64,000 nucleotides of DNA from Crocinitomicaceae bacterium (GCA_024643545.1 JAHEMR010000004.1:186001-250000), one strand, 5' to 3'; shown: positions 8,530-17,202, numbered from the stretch's first letter. Made by a program: numbers and translations. The notes: generated by a model not told the origin, from the sequence alone.

Positions 8530-9237
8530 TTATTGATTTGACATATACGCCCGGTATAAATCAAAGTAGCTTTTCGTTTCCACTACAATGGCTCCTCCCA
8601 AAGTATCTCCATATTTTGCTGGAAGACCTCCTGTGTAAACCATCATTCTATTAATGGAACAACTTGGAACACTAAAAACTTCGTTGCTTTTGATTCCGTC
8701 CAAGACATAGATCATATCTCCTTTTCGGGCACCGCGAAACATCAATTGTCCATCGTCATCCACCTTAATTTCAGAAGACATTGAAGTGGCAAGTGTTTTA
8801 ATATCGAACTTATTCGCATTGTGTATCAAATCCTTTGATGTTAATTCCTTCACGGGTAATTCACCATAAATTAAACGAATGCGTGTTCCAACAGGAACTG
8901 CTTTCATTGTTTGAACGGCGTTTGTGTTCATTAAAATCGTTCCAAGATTACAATAGGCTTCAATCGGAACATCTACTGGAATTCCTTTCAAAGAATCGGC
9001 TTTGTAGACGATGTACATCGTATATTTTCCTACCGGTACACTAGAGATTCGAAAACGACCGTCGGCATCAGTCATGGCATAATACACTTTGTCCTGATCT
9101 TCTACCACTGCTCGAGCATTGGGTAATGGTTTGTCGTCATTGAAATTCATCACTTTACCGATGATGTCACCTGTTACAGATTGAGCAATTGTGTTTCCTG
9201 CTAAAATAAGCATCCACACCGCGAACCATTTTTTCAT
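8530..9237 (-). CDS. Secreted carboxypeptidase-regulatory plus TonB-plug protein without a barrel
   Basis: The 235-residue protein has a signal peptide (...AGNTIAQ) and a CarboxypepD_reg-like domain (about residues 24-105: GDIIGKVMNFNDDKPLPNA, DADGRFRISSVPVGKYTM). A TonB-receptor plug-like domain follows (about 135-225). The plug hallmarks FRGARKGDMIYVLDGI and YTGGLPAKYGDTLGGAIVV are clear. In TonB receptors these two domains precede a barrel of 500 or more residues; here the protein stops after the plug. It is either a stand-alone module or a degraded receptor, but the reading frame is intact and a terminator follows. The function is unknown. Confidence 0.75.
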   Translation of the reverse strand: MKKWFAVWMLILAGNTIAQSVTGDIIGKVMNFNDDKPLPNARAVVEDQDKVYYAMTDADGRFRISSVPVGKYTMYIVYKADSLKGIPVDVPIEAYCNLGTILMNTNAVQTMKAVPVGTRIRLIYGELPVKELTSKDLIHNANKFDIKTLATSMSSEIKVDDDGQLMFRGARKGDMIYVLDGIKSNEVFSVPSCSINRMMVYTGGLPAKYGDTLGGAIVVETKSYFDLYRAYMSNQ

Positions 9238-9300
9238 AGCTTTTGTTTTTTTTGGATTTCTTAAAGGATGTGGACTTTAAATAAATTCCATAAAAAGGCT

Positions 9301-9328
9301 AAAAAAAAGCCCACATTTCTGTGAGCTT
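9301..9328 (-). terminator. Intrinsic terminator of fabD
   Basis: On the minus strand AAGCTCAC-AGAAAT-GTGGGCTT forms an 8-bp stem with one G-U pair, followed by an uninterrupted run of T. It lies about 18 nt past the fabD stop. Confidence 0.8.
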
Positions 9329-9346
9329 CCTATAAGTTGATGTTGT

Positions 9347-10234
9347 TTACGCACCAATTGTCGCACTACTTGTTGTTAATTCCCGGTTTACTTTTTTGAA
9401 AAGTCCTTGCAATACCTTGCCTGGACCAACTTCGATTACTTCACTACAACCATCTGTAAGCATGTTGTTCATGATTTGCGTCCATTTCACTGCACCCGTT
9501 AATTGCAAGACCAAGTTTTTCTTAATTTCTGACGGATCAGAAACAGCCTGAGCATTGACATTTTGATAAACGGGACATGTAGGTTGTGAAAAATGAGTTC
9601 CTTCGATTGCTGCTGCTAGTTCCTCACGAGCAGGCTCCATTAATGGTGAATGGAAAGCTCCACCCACTTGTAGTATCATTGCTCTTTTGGCGCCAGCTTC
9701 CGTTAATTTAGCACAAGCCTCTTCTACCGCTGGAATCGCGCCAGAAATCACCAATTGTCCGGGACAATTATAGTTTGCTGGAACAACGACACCTTCGATT
9801 TCTGAACATATTTTTTCCACGACTTCATCTTCTAGTCCTAAAATAGCAGCCATTGTTGAAGGTTGCATCTCACATGCTTTTTGCATTGCAAGAGCGCGTT
9901 GTGAAACCAAACGAAGTCCATCTTCAAAACTCAATGTTTTGTTAGCAACTAAAGCCGAAAACTCACCTAAAGAATGTCCAGCGACCATTGTAGGTTGAAA
10001 CGATTCACCTAAACAGGCTGCTAAAATTGTTGAATGCAAGAAAATTGCAGGTTGCGTCACTTTCGTTTGTTTCAACTCCTCTTCACTCCCTTCGAACATG
10101 ATTTTTTGGATATCGAATCCAAGAATTTCATTTGCTTTTTCGAACATCGATTTGGCTAAATCCGAATGTTCATATAAATCTTTACCCATTCCGGTGAACT
10201 GTGCACCTTGTCCAGGAAATACATATGCTTTCAT
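9347..10234 (-). CDS. fabD: Malonyl-CoA:ACP transacylase
   Basis: FabD transfers malonyl from CoA to acyl carrier protein, the entry step of fatty-acid elongation. The N-terminal FPGQGAQFTGMGKDLY and the active-site GHSLGEFSA (Ser near residue 91) are diagnostic. The catalytic His is expected in GGAFHSPLM (near 200), and VYQNVNA and EVGPGKVLQGL complete the family pattern. The length of 295 is standard. It begins 42 nt after the MORN-repeat gene on the same strand and may be co-transcribed with it. A near-consensus -7 box (TAATTTTA) overlaps the end of that gene and could give fabD its own start. Confidence 0.95.
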   Translation of the reverse strand: MKAYVFPGQGAQFTGMGKDLYEHSDLAKSMFEKANEILGFDIQKIMFEGSEEELKQTKVTQPAIFLHSTILAACLGESFQPTMVAGHSLGEFSALVANKTLSFEDGLRLVSQRALAMQKACEMQPSTMAAILGLEDEVVEKICSEIEGVVVPANYNCPGQLVISGAIPAVEEACAKLTEAGAKRAMILQVGGAFHSPLMEPAREELAAAIEGTHFSQPTCPVYQNVNAQAVSDPSEIKKNLVLQLTGAVKWTQIMNNMLTDGCSEVIEVGPGKVLQGLFKKVNRELTTSSATIGA

Positions 10235-10276
10235 AACGATTAATTTGGTGGTAAAATTAATGATTCCATTGGAATC

Positions 10277-11116
10277 TTATAGTTGTCCATCGGAATGATA
10301 GCGACCCAATTTAAAAATTCTCACTTTTTGAAGAATTCCATCGGCGTCATAGTCGTATACTTTTCCGTCCCACAACTGTCCATTTTTAAATTCTCCTTCC
10401 ATCCAAATTTCATCATTTTCATTATAGACTTTATTATATCCATTCGTTACAAATTTCAAACCTTTCATTCTTGGATTTGCGATTTTAGGTGGATAGACTA
10501 CTGTTTGTGTTGCTGAAGCGTTTGTGGCTGTCTTTGGAGGATTTGAAAAAACCTTCACATTGGAAATTGCGCCTGTTGCTGTCACATCCATTGATTCAAT
10601 GAGATTTCCTTGTTTATTGTAGCGATTTACCTTGCCCAGAAGGATGCCATTTTTCACAGAGTATTCCAACGCAATTTTTCCGTTTTCATGAAAATACTGA
10701 ACTTTCCCCGTTTCTTGTCCATCGTTGTTATAAATAGCTTTATAAGCAATTTGCCCATTTTCAAAATAACGGACAAGGTTTCCTTTGTATCCATTTTTCC
10801 CAAAACTACCTTGTTCCATTATTTGACCATTGGGGTAAAAACGAGAAAAAGATCCTTCGGGTCGATTATTTGAATAATTCCCCTTCAGTTTTGGGGTTTT
10901 CCCATCTTTGTGGTATTTGGTCCAAATTCCCTCTTTTCTTCCGTCAACATACATCCCCTCTTCTACCTTACCAGTTTTCGCTATTCCCGAACCAGGTTTA
11001 TCGGCTCCGGTATACACCCATTTTCCCGTTCGTTTTCCGTGCACATCCTTTTTATTCTGCGCTTGAACGAAAGAAGCACTGAATACAATACAAAAAATGA
11101 AGGTTAGCTTGAGCAT
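10277..11116 (-). CDS. Secreted MORN-repeat (YwqK-like) protein
   Basis: A signal peptide (...FVQAQ) is followed by about eight MORN_2-type repeats such as GYKGNLVRYFENGQIAYKA and GKVQYFHENGKIALEY. Repeats of this kind are often labelled 'toxin-antitoxin system YwqK antitoxin', but there is no toxin partner here and the signal peptide argues against that role. It probably forms a periplasmic or outer-membrane-associated beta solenoid. The function is unknown. Upstream lies a near-consensus -7 box (TACTTTTA on the minus strand). Confidence 0.8.
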   Translation of the reverse strand: MLKLTFIFCIVFSASFVQAQNKKDVHGKRTGKWVYTGADKPGSGIAKTGKVEEGMYVDGRKEGIWTKYHKDGKTPKLKGNYSNNRPEGSFSRFYPNGQIMEQGSFGKNGYKGNLVRYFENGQIAYKAIYNNDGQETGKVQYFHENGKIALEYSVKNGILLGKVNRYNKQGNLIESMDVTATGAISNVKVFSNPPKTATNASATQTVVYPPKIANPRMKGLKFVTNGYNKVYNENDEIWMEGEFKNGQLWDGKVYDYDADGILQKVRIFKLGRYHSDGQL

Positions 11117-11206
11117 AGTTGAATTCTGTCGTAAAAGTATGAAAAGCAGGCTGAAATCTGTGAATAACTACTGAAAAATTACCGGAAAAGGAAGGGAAGA
11201 AAAAAG

Positions 11207-11214
11207 TAATTTTG
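11207..11214 (+). promoter_or_regulatory. -7 box TAATTTTG of the flavin reductase-like gene
   Basis: This is a perfect match to the Bacteroidetes -7 consensus TAnnTTTG, 8 nt before the ATG at 11223. It implies a very short mRNA leader. Confidence 0.6.
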
Positions 11215-11222
11215 AGGCAACT

Positions 11223-12116
11223 ATGTTGACATTTAATCCACAAGAAATATCGGTTCAGCGGCTTCATCAGTTGCTACTTGGCTCCATTGGTCCAAGGCCC
11301 ATTGCATTTGCATCAACAATGAACGCTGCCGGACAAGCAAATCTGGCTCCGTTTAGTTTTTTCAATGTATTCAGTGCCAATCCTCCGATTTTAATTTTCT
11401 CTCCTGCTCGTTCAGGAAGAACAAACGAAACGAAGGATACCTACAAAAATGTGAAAGAACTTCCTGAAGTAGTGATCAACGTGGTTAATTTTGACATTGT
11501 TCATCAAATGAGTCTGGCTAGTTCACCTTATTCACCGGAGATTAGTGAATTTGAAAAAGCCGGTTTAACGGCAGTTCCATCAGAAACCATTAAACCATTT
11601 CGTGTTGCGGAGGCACCCGTTCAATTTGAATGTCGTGTAAACGAAGTAAAAGAACTAGGATTTGAAGGCGGAGCTGGAAACCTAATCATTTGCGAGGTTT
11701 TACGCATGCACGTTCGAGGAGACCTTATTGATGAAAAGGGATTAATTGACCAGCATAAAATTGATTTGGTTTCTCGTATGGGAGGAGATTGGTATGTTCG
11801 AGCGAACGAAAATTCGATGTTTGAAATAAAAAAACCAATCACGACCTGTGGTATTGGCTTTGACGCACTTCCTGAAGATGTTAGTTCTAGCAGAATATTA
11901 AGCGGGAATGACCTTGGGCAATTAGCGGGAATAGAAGCCTTACCAAATGAAACAGATGTAAATGAATATAAGCTGATTGAATTAAGCGAATTATTTGTAT
12001 CTTTAGAAAACGACGCAGTCGAACTCGAAGCACAGCTTCATCAAAAAGCCAAAGTACTTTTAAGTGAAAACAAATTAGAAGAAGCTTGGCTTACTTTATT
12101 AGCATTTAACAATTAA
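11223..12116 (+). CDS. Flavin reductase-like FMN-binding protein (DIM6/NTAB family)
   Basis: The N-terminal 200 residues form an FMN-binding split barrel of the flavin reductase-like family: LGSIGPRPIAFAST, NLAPFSFFNVFSANPPILIFSPAR and AGNLIICEVLRMHV. These proteins bind FMN and typically reduce flavins or act as oxidoreductases; the partner is unknown. The last 90 residues carry no recognised domain. A DUF3127 gene follows after 11 nt, indicating an operon. The -7 box at 11207 lies unusually close to the start. Confidence 0.82.
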   Translation: MLTFNPQEISVQRLHQLLLGSIGPRPIAFASTMNAAGQANLAPFSFFNVFSANPPILIFSPARSGRTNETKDTYKNVKELPEVVINVVNFDIVHQMSLASSPYSPEISEFEKAGLTAVPSETIKPFRVAEAPVQFECRVNEVKELGFEGGAGNLIICEVLRMHVRGDLIDEKGLIDQHKIDLVSRMGGDWYVRANENSMFEIKKPITTCGIGFDALPEDVSSSRILSGNDLGQLAGIEALPNETDVNEYKLIELSELFVSLENDAVELEAQLHQKAKVLLSENKLEEAWLTLLAFNN

Positions 12117-12127
12117 ATTATAATTCA

Positions 12128-12523
12128 ATGTTTAAATTCACCGGAACCATCAAGGTTATCCAACCAACACAACAAGTCACAGAGAAATTTGCTAAAAGAG
12201 AATTTGTTGTGACCGATACAACTTCTATGTATCCTCAAGACATCATGTTTCAAGCAACACAGGACAAATGTAGCATGTTAGACAGCTACAATGTGAACGA
12301 CCAAGTGGAGGTTTCCTTTAACCTACGTGGCCGTGAATGGACAAGTCCTCAAGGTGAAGTTAAATACTTTAACACAATTGAAGCATGGAGAATTGAGCGT
12401 CCAGGTCAAGGTGCAGGAATGCCAGCTGGAGGCCCTTCCGCTATGTCCTTAGGGAATGCGCCTTCTTCAACACCAAGTAGTCCAATTACAGCTGCTGAAG
12501 ATGATGACGACTTACCTTTCTAA
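12128..12523 (+). CDS. DUF3127 protein with SSB-like acidic C-terminal tail
   Basis: The first 95 residues match DUF3127, a small beta-rich family frequent in Bacteroidetes: MFKFTGTIKVI, REFVVTD and EVSFNLRGREWTSPQGEVKYFN. After a Gly/Pro/Ser-rich linker, the protein ends in EDDDDLPF. This is nearly identical to the acidic tip of single-stranded-DNA-binding proteins (DDDIPF), which docks partners such as RecO, RecQ and PriA. The layout (OB-like beta domain, flexible linker, acidic tip) mirrors SSB, but no DNA-binding evidence is visible. It is coupled to the flavin reductase-like gene and followed by a strong terminator. Confidence 0.85.
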   Translation: MFKFTGTIKVIQPTQQVTEKFAKREFVVTDTTSMYPQDIMFQATQDKCSMLDSYNVNDQVEVSFNLRGREWTSPQGEVKYFNTIEAWRIERPGQGAGMPAGGPSAMSLGNAPSSTPSSPITAAEDDDDLPF

Positions 12524-12536
12524 AAAATAAAAGCAT

Positions 12537-12574
12537 AAAAAAAGCCCCTGACGATAGTGTTAGGGGCTTTTTTT
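12537..12574. terminator. Bidirectional intrinsic terminator
   Basis: AAAAGCCCCTGA / TTAGGGGCTTTTTTT forms a stem with one G-U pair, flanked by A and T runs on both sides. It serves both convergent units: DUF3127 on plus and the ZIP transporter on minus. Confidence 0.9.
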
Positions 12575-12596
12575 ATGAGCTTGTTTCTCATAAGTG

Positions 12597-13322
12597 TTAA
12601 TACATGATCATCGCTAATCCACATCCAACAACAATACTCGTTAATTTCATCAGGTTGAATTTATGGTTCTCTGTGGTTTCGAAAATAATGGTTGTGGAAA
12701 TATGAAGAAACATCCCGACAACAACTGCTAAAATCACATGAACATCAAGACCTAATTCCGCAGGTGAAACATTGAATCCAAGAAGTACACCTAAAGGTGT
12801 CATTACCGCGAATAAAATAAGGACGAGCCAAGATTGCAATTGACTTAACTTCGTATTAATTAATAACGTCATCAATGCAATCGCTACAGGGACTTGGTGA
12901 AATATAATTCCCCAAAAAAGAGAACCATGTGCATGTTCATGTGTGTTTACAATCCCCATATACTCATTTCCCAACGGAATTCCTTCAATGATGGAGTGAA
13001 CAGATAAGGAAATAAATAATACCCATGGTAATGGCTGACCTTTGTGGACATGCACATGCCCATGTTCGATACCACCTGAGAAATATTCTAAAATCAATTG
13101 AACTAAAAATCCAAGGAGAATGAAAATTCCCATTTTCGCTTGTCCATCCGCATAGATATCGGGAATCAGGTGTTGGAAAATAATTGCTAATAGAAATCCA
13201 CCACTAAAGGCTAGGGCCAATTTAATAAATTGACTTTTGTTTGTGGCATTCAAATAAGTAACAACCATTCCACCCAAGATTACCGAGGCAATGAGTCCAA
13301 CAAAAACAAGAGATATATTCAT
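12597..13322 (-). CDS. ZIP family metal transporter
   Basis: This 241-residue integral membrane protein has about eight transmembrane segments. ZIP signatures are in HSIIEGIPLG (metal-binding His/Glu in TM4) and HQVPVAIALM (TM5). A His-rich loop (HGHVHVHKG) sits near residue 90 and a second His cluster (NTHEHAHG) near 130. ZIP proteins import zinc, iron or other divalent ions to the cytoplasm; the specific metal cannot be told. Its ATG shares one base with the stop of the methyltransferase gene, so translation is probably coupled. Confidence 0.87.
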   Translation of the reverse strand: MNISLVFVGLIASVILGGMVVTYLNATNKSQFIKLALAFSGGFLLAIIFQHLIPDIYADGQAKMGIFILLGFLVQLILEYFSGGIEHGHVHVHKGQPLPWVLFISLSVHSIIEGIPLGNEYMGIVNTHEHAHGSLFWGIIFHQVPVAIALMTLLINTKLSQLQSWLVLILFAVMTPLGVLLGFNVSPAELGLDVHVILAVVVGMFLHISTTIIFETTENHKFNLMKLTSIVVGCGLAMIMY

Positions 13323-14053
13323 TATTTTAACTGTGCTAAAAGGATTAATCGATCTGAATTTTCTTCATGAAATGGTGCTAAATCGTAAGAACCAAAAGTA
13401 TTTACAATTTCAAACTTATCCTCTAACAACATTTGGAAATCGGATAATTTGAGGGCTTGTACACGTTCCATAAAATGGCTTTCATGTCCATTGTCAATCA
13501 CATCAATTTGCTTGTAGATGTGTTTCCCATCGTAGTTTCGAGAGATTTTAAAGCTTATTCCATCAAGTAATTTCAACTCCGAAGGAACCAAGTTTCGAAT
13601 CACTTTAGATGCATTCATAAAGTCAATTAAAACCTTTGCACCTGGCTTCAGCATTTGAGCAATAGAGGTACAAACACGTTTATTTTCCGATTCGTGATCA
13701 AAGTAACCAAAGCTCGTAAACAAATTAAAAACGACATCAAATTGCTCGTTTTCTAAAACCTCTCGCATGTCGTGCGTTTGAAAACGTAAGCGTTCGTTAG
13801 CCCAATTTTGAGCATGAGAGATGCTATTCGGAGATAAATCAACCCCAAGTACATGGTGTCCAAATTCACTGAGAAATTTTGCGTGACGCCCCTTTCCACA
13901 AGCTAAGTCTAATAACTTGGATTCAACGGGAAGGTCTAAGAAATCCATCAGGTTTTTAATAAACCGTTCCGCCTCTTGTTCATCGCGATTTTGATAGAGT
14001 AAATGATAATAACTCGTATCAAACCAATCTGCAAACCATTCCTTTTTTGACAT
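13322..14053 (-). CDS. Class I SAM-dependent methyltransferase
   Basis: The SAM-binding motif I is LLDLACGKGRHAKFL (about residues 45-60), with the acidic loop in VLGVDLSPNSI. Motif IV is represented by FDVVFNLFTSFGYF. The fold is that of small-molecule methyltransferases; the substrate is unknown. The ORF-track start at 14059 is a TTG that is the end of a perfect -7 box, so the ATG at 14053 (MSKKEWF) is chosen. It heads a two-gene unit with the ZIP transporter and is divergent from the AAA ATPase gene. Confidence 0.85.
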   Translation of the reverse strand: MSKKEWFADWFDTSYYHLLYQNRDEQEAERFIKNLMDFLDLPVESKLLDLACGKGRHAKFLSEFGHHVLGVDLSPNSISHAQNWANERLRFQTHDMREVLENEQFDVVFNLFTSFGYFDHESENKRVCTSIAQMLKPGAKVLIDFMNASKVIRNLVPSELKLLDGISFKISRNYDGKHIYKQIDVIDNGHESHFMERVQALKLSDFQMLLEDKFEIVNTFGSYDLAPFHEENSDRLILLAQLK

Positions 14054-14056
14054 CCT

Positions 14057-14064
14057 CAAAATTA
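14057..14064 (-). promoter_or_regulatory. -7 box TAATTTTG of the methyltransferase-ZIP unit
   Basis: This is a perfect TAnnTTTG on the minus strand, only 3 nt before the chosen ATG. If used, the transcript is essentially leaderless. Confidence 0.5.
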
Positions 14065-14129
14065 CTACTTTGTTTTCTAAAAAGATAGAAGAGGATTTGA
14101 ATGTTTGTAATACCCAACAGAAATTTTTG

Positions 14130-14137
14130 TATTTTTG
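14130..14137 (+). promoter_or_regulatory. Promoter of the AAA ATPase-coaE unit
   Basis: The perfect -7 box TATTTTTG is preceded by a TTG (14105-14107) at a spacing of 22 nt. This fits the Bacteroidetes TTG-N17-23-TAnnTTTG promoter. The ATG lies 15 nt downstream. Confidence 0.65.
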
Positions 14138-14152
14138 ACATTATTTTCTGTT

Positions 14153-15445
14153 ATGCCTGAATTTTTTGCGTTAATTGAAAAATACAATTTTTGGAACAGC
14201 CCAATAAAAACAGGTTGTTTAAGAGAAAAGTATTTAAGTCAACTCCTGCTTTTCAAGGATTCCCGATTGGTGAAAGTACTGGTTGGGCAACGACGCGCAG
14301 GAAAAAGTTTTGTGTTAAGACAGTACATCGACTACCTCATCAAAAACGGTGTGCCAGCACAAAATACCCTGTACATCAATAAAGAGTTTACAGACTTCGA
14401 TTGCATTGAAACTTACCAAGATTTAATCAAGGTAATTCGTGAATATGAATCCCACTTTCAAATTGAAGGAAGACTCTATGTTTTCATAGATGAAATTCAA
14501 TACATCACCGATTGGGAAAGAGCCGTTAATTCGTTGTCTCAAGATTTCACGATAGATATCGATCTTTTCATCACCGGTTCAAATTCGGAAATGTTATCCA
14601 GCGAACTATCCAGCTTACTTTCTGGCAGGTATGTTCAATTTCATATTTTACCCTTTTCATTTGAGGAATACTGTTCCTTTCATAAAAAGGAAAAAAACAG
14701 AAAAAACTACTTAAAATTTCTTCACGAAGGGGCTTTGCCTGAATTATTTCACCTGCCTAATGATGAGAGTAAGTTCCACTACCTGTCCTCATTAAAGGAT
14801 ACCATCATTTTGCGTGATATAGTTCAACGTTTTTCTATCAAGGATACTACTTTGTTACTCGATATCTTCAGTTACCTCACGAATAATGTGTCAAATTTAT
14901 TTTCAGTAAATAATGTGGTGAATTACTTCGAAAGTAAAAAGCGAAAAACGAATTATGAAACAGTAGCCAATTACATACATTACTTGAATCAAACGTTTAT
15001 CATACATCGATGTGAGCGTTACGATATCAAAGGAAAAGAACTACTTGGAGGAAATGTTAAATACTATTTGAACGATTTATCATTTCGAACCTATTTATTT
15101 GGGAACAATGCACTGAGTTATGGAAACCTACTGGAAAACAGCGTATTTTTAGAACTCGTACATTTTGGTTTTGGCGCACAAGTTGGTGCACTCAGAAACA
15201 AAGAGATCGATTTTGTCGCCTCTCGAAATGGCGTAACGCTATTTGTTCAAGTTGCCTTTACATTGGCTGATGAAAAAACATTTAACCGAGAATTTGATAA
15301 TTTAATGTCCTTAAAAAACAATCATCCAAAACTTATTGTGACAATGGATGAGTTACCGATAAAAGAAAAAGAAGGCATTTACTTTGTGCCTGTTTGGGAA
15401 TTAACTGACTTTTTGGAAAGTTTGACTACATTCACTATTCAATAA
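14153..15445 (+). CDS. ATP-binding protein of the AAA_14/DUF4143 family
   Basis: The Walker A motif is VGQRRAGKS (about residues 45-53), Walker B-like YVFIDEIQYI is near 110, and FITGSNSEML follows. The C-terminal third matches DUF4143, including the nuclease-like core FELVHFGFGAQVGAL and KEIDFVAS (E...D...) and VQVAFTL. These proteins are widespread, often scattered by transfer, and have no settled function. The 14135 TTG start is rejected because it lies in the -7 box; ATG 14153 is used. It is 11 nt upstream of coaE, whose expression may depend on it. Confidence 0.85.
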   Translation: MPEFFALIEKYNFWNSPIKTGCLREKYLSQLLLFKDSRLVKVLVGQRRAGKSFVLRQYIDYLIKNGVPAQNTLYINKEFTDFDCIETYQDLIKVIREYESHFQIEGRLYVFIDEIQYITDWERAVNSLSQDFTIDIDLFITGSNSEMLSSELSSLLSGRYVQFHILPFSFEEYCSFHKKEKNRKNYLKFLHEGALPELFHLPNDESKFHYLSSLKDTIILRDIVQRFSIKDTTLLLDIFSYLTNNVSNLFSVNNVVNYFESKKRKTNYETVANYIHYLNQTFIIHRCERYDIKGKELLGGNVKYYLNDLSFRTYLFGNNALSYGNLLENSVFLELVHFGFGAQVGALRNKEIDFVASRNGVTLFVQVAFTLADEKTFNREFDNLMSLKNNHPKLIVTMDELPIKEKEGIYFVPVWELTDFLESLTTFTIQ

Positions 15446-15456
15446 AGACTTCTTTC

Positions 15457-16035
15457 ATGAAAAAAATTGGATTAACGGGAGGAATTGGTTCAGGCAAAAC
15501 AACAGTTGCTCACATATTAGAAGCAATGTCCTATCCTGTCTATTATTCCGACTTGCGTTCGAAGGAATTATGTGATGGTGATCCCAGAATTCAATCCCAA
15601 CTCATTTCACTTTTTGGTCCAAAAGCATACGAAGACGGAAAATTAAATCGCACATTTTTAAGTGAACGCATCTTCTCGAATCCTGAGTTTAGACTCAAGG
15701 TCAATGAAATCATTCATCCAATCGTTCGGAAGGACTTTGAATACTGGGCTTCTGCGCAAAAAAGTGAATTGATTTTTAATGAGGCCGCTATTTTATTCGA
15801 AACAGGTGCATACAAACAATTTGATGCCGTTATATTGGTTTGCGCACCTCTTTCTCAACGCATTGAACGCGTTATGTTACGCGATCTATGTGAAAAAACG
15901 AGTGTAGAACAACGCATTCAAAGTCAATGGACAGATGAAAAAAAGCGCAGTTTGACGAATTACTGTATTGAGAATAATGGTATCCAACCTATTTTAATTC
16001 AAATAGAAGAGCTACTCATGAAGCTGGATTCTTAG
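15457..16035 (+). CDS. coaE: Dephospho-CoA kinase
   Basis: CoaE phosphorylates dephospho-CoA in the last step of coenzyme A synthesis. The N-terminal P-loop MKKIGLTGGIGSGKTTVA is diagnostic. The CoA-domain and lid features DLRSKELCD, EIIHPIVRKDF and NEAAILFETGA follow, and the length of 192 is typical. It is likely co-transcribed with the AAA ATPase gene. Its stop overlaps the stop of the convergent DUF2141 gene by 4 nt, so there is no space for a terminator between them. Confidence 0.95.
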   Translation: MKKIGLTGGIGSGKTTVAHILEAMSYPVYYSDLRSKELCDGDPRIQSQLISLFGPKAYEDGKLNRTFLSERIFSNPEFRLKVNEIIHPIVRKDFEYWASAQKSELIFNEAAILFETGAYKQFDAVILVCAPLSQRIERVMLRDLCEKTSVEQRIQSQWTDEKKRSLTNYCIENNGIQPILIQIEELLMKLDS

Positions 16036-16469
16036 TAGACCATTTTAATGGCAACTACTTTGTCTTTATCCAATTTTACCGCACATTCTTCGAAACTAGG
16101 TGCAGACAATTTTGGTCGCTTGTTATTGGAAAACGCATAGGCTTCCGTTGGAATTCCAAAGAAATTCTTATCACATATTTTATTACTGTTGTCATCATGG
16201 TAAACAACAATCGCGTATTTTCCAGGTTCTAGATCCGTAAAGTCAAACTTCACTTCTGGCGATTTTGCATCTACCCGAGCAAGTCGATGTGTTTTGCCAG
16301 CCTGAGTAAAAACAGCTGGGTTTTTATACACGGCAAATTCGATCAAACCCTTGTTAGATTGGATGGAATTCACTTTCACGGTTAAATTATAGGTGTCATT
16401 CGTTTTTTTATCACTCAATGGAAAAAAGGCATAGATTAAGGTGAAAACACCGATAAAAAGCTTGGTCAT
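16032..16469 (-). CDS. Secreted DUF2141 protein
   Basis: This 145-residue protein has a hydrophobic N-terminal signal (TKLFIGVFTLIYAFF) and one DUF2141 domain. The family pattern is clear: LTVKVNSIQSNKGLIEFAVY, FTDLEPGKYAIVVYHDDN and KNFFGIPTEAYAFSNN. The domain is a beta sandwich related to transthyretin-like folds, found in secreted Bacteroidetes and proteobacterial proteins of unknown role. It is the last gene of the pruA-outer membrane protein-DUF2141 unit, 9 nt after its neighbour. Confidence 0.85.
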   Translation of the reverse strand: MTKLFIGVFTLIYAFFPLSDKKTNDTYNLTVKVNSIQSNKGLIEFAVYKNPAVFTQAGKTHRLARVDAKSPEVKFDFTDLEPGKYAIVVYHDDNSNKICDKNFFGIPTEAYAFSNNKRPKLSAPSFEECAVKLDKDKVVAIKMVY

Positions 16470-16478
16470 GATGAAAAA

Positions 16479-17201
16479 TTAATTGATTTTCAAGTAAATC
16501 CCCAATGTCATTTGCTTATTATTCAAGGAGAAAACGGAATTGCCAACGTTTTTCATCCATTCCTTCCATGCTCCAAATTCAAAACCGTTACTTAGGTCAC
16601 GTTGACCTTCATAGTATGAGAGCTTACAACCAAAACGTTTCGTGAAATTAAATGAAGCATATGCGAAATAACCGTAATCCAATTTAGCATTAGTGTTCGG
16701 TCCAACTACAGAGCCTAGGTCTGTGCTGTTTGACGCAAAAGCCGCGATAGACGAATAGTTCGTTGTTAAACTACCTGCCACGCGGTAACGGCATTCGATT
16801 CCTCCACCAACATGAAATTTCCAGGCATTCAACTGAAGTCCGACGGGCAATGAAATCATATCCGCTGTTGTCCATTTATCACTTGTGAAGGTAGCTTGCA
16901 AACTCCCATCGGGATTGTACGCGTTTTGAGAAGTCACATACCTGCCGTTTGTTTTCACGTATCCCAAACCAGAAAACACCGTAGCAAATTTCAAAACCGT
17001 ATAACTTAATTCTACTCCCCCACTTGCGGCAAACTTCCAATAAACCTTTGGATCAAGTTCATTTTGTTGAATTAAGTTAGATACCGCTGAAACATCTTGT
17101 TTATTTAATCCTGTCTCGGCGTGGAGAGTCCATTTCCACTGGGCATTTAACTGAACGACAACCAATAATAAAGCTGGGAAAAGTAGTAAAAGTCGATTCA
17201 T
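16479..17201 (-). CDS. Predicted outer-membrane beta-barrel protein
   Basis: A signal peptide (...VVQLNAQ) precedes an outer-membrane-type beta pattern. Alternating aromatic/hydrophobic strands include SGGVELSYTVLKF, KFHVGGGIECRYRVAG and YFAYASFNFTKRFGCKLSYYEG, ending with KQMTLGIYLKIN. Size and pattern fit PorT/OMP_b-brl-like small barrels. No ligand can be assigned. The start is only 1 nt from the pruA stop, so translation is coupled to pruA, though a metabolic link to proline is not evident. Confidence 0.7.
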   Translation of the reverse strand: MNRLLLLFPALLLVVVQLNAQWKWTLHAETGLNKQDVSAVSNLIQQNELDPKVYWKFAASGGVELSYTVLKFATVFSGLGYVKTNGRYVTSQNAYNPDGSLQATFTSDKWTTADMISLPVGLQLNAWKFHVGGGIECRYRVAGSLTTNYSSIAAFASNSTDLGSVVGPNTNAKLDYGYFAYASFNFTKRFGCKLSYYEGQRDLSNGFEFGAWKEWMKNVGNSVFSLNNKQMTLGIYLKIN

Positions 17202-17202
17202 C

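Noticed and set aside
10277-11116. MORN/YwqK protein as an antitoxin
   Set aside because: It has a signal peptide and no adjacent toxin; the antitoxin label is a generic annotation for MORN_2 repeats.
14153-15445. AAA_14/DUF4143 ATPase as a defence system
   Set aside because: There is no partner nuclease, methylase or toxin next to it; it is followed directly by coaE and the family has no proven defence role.
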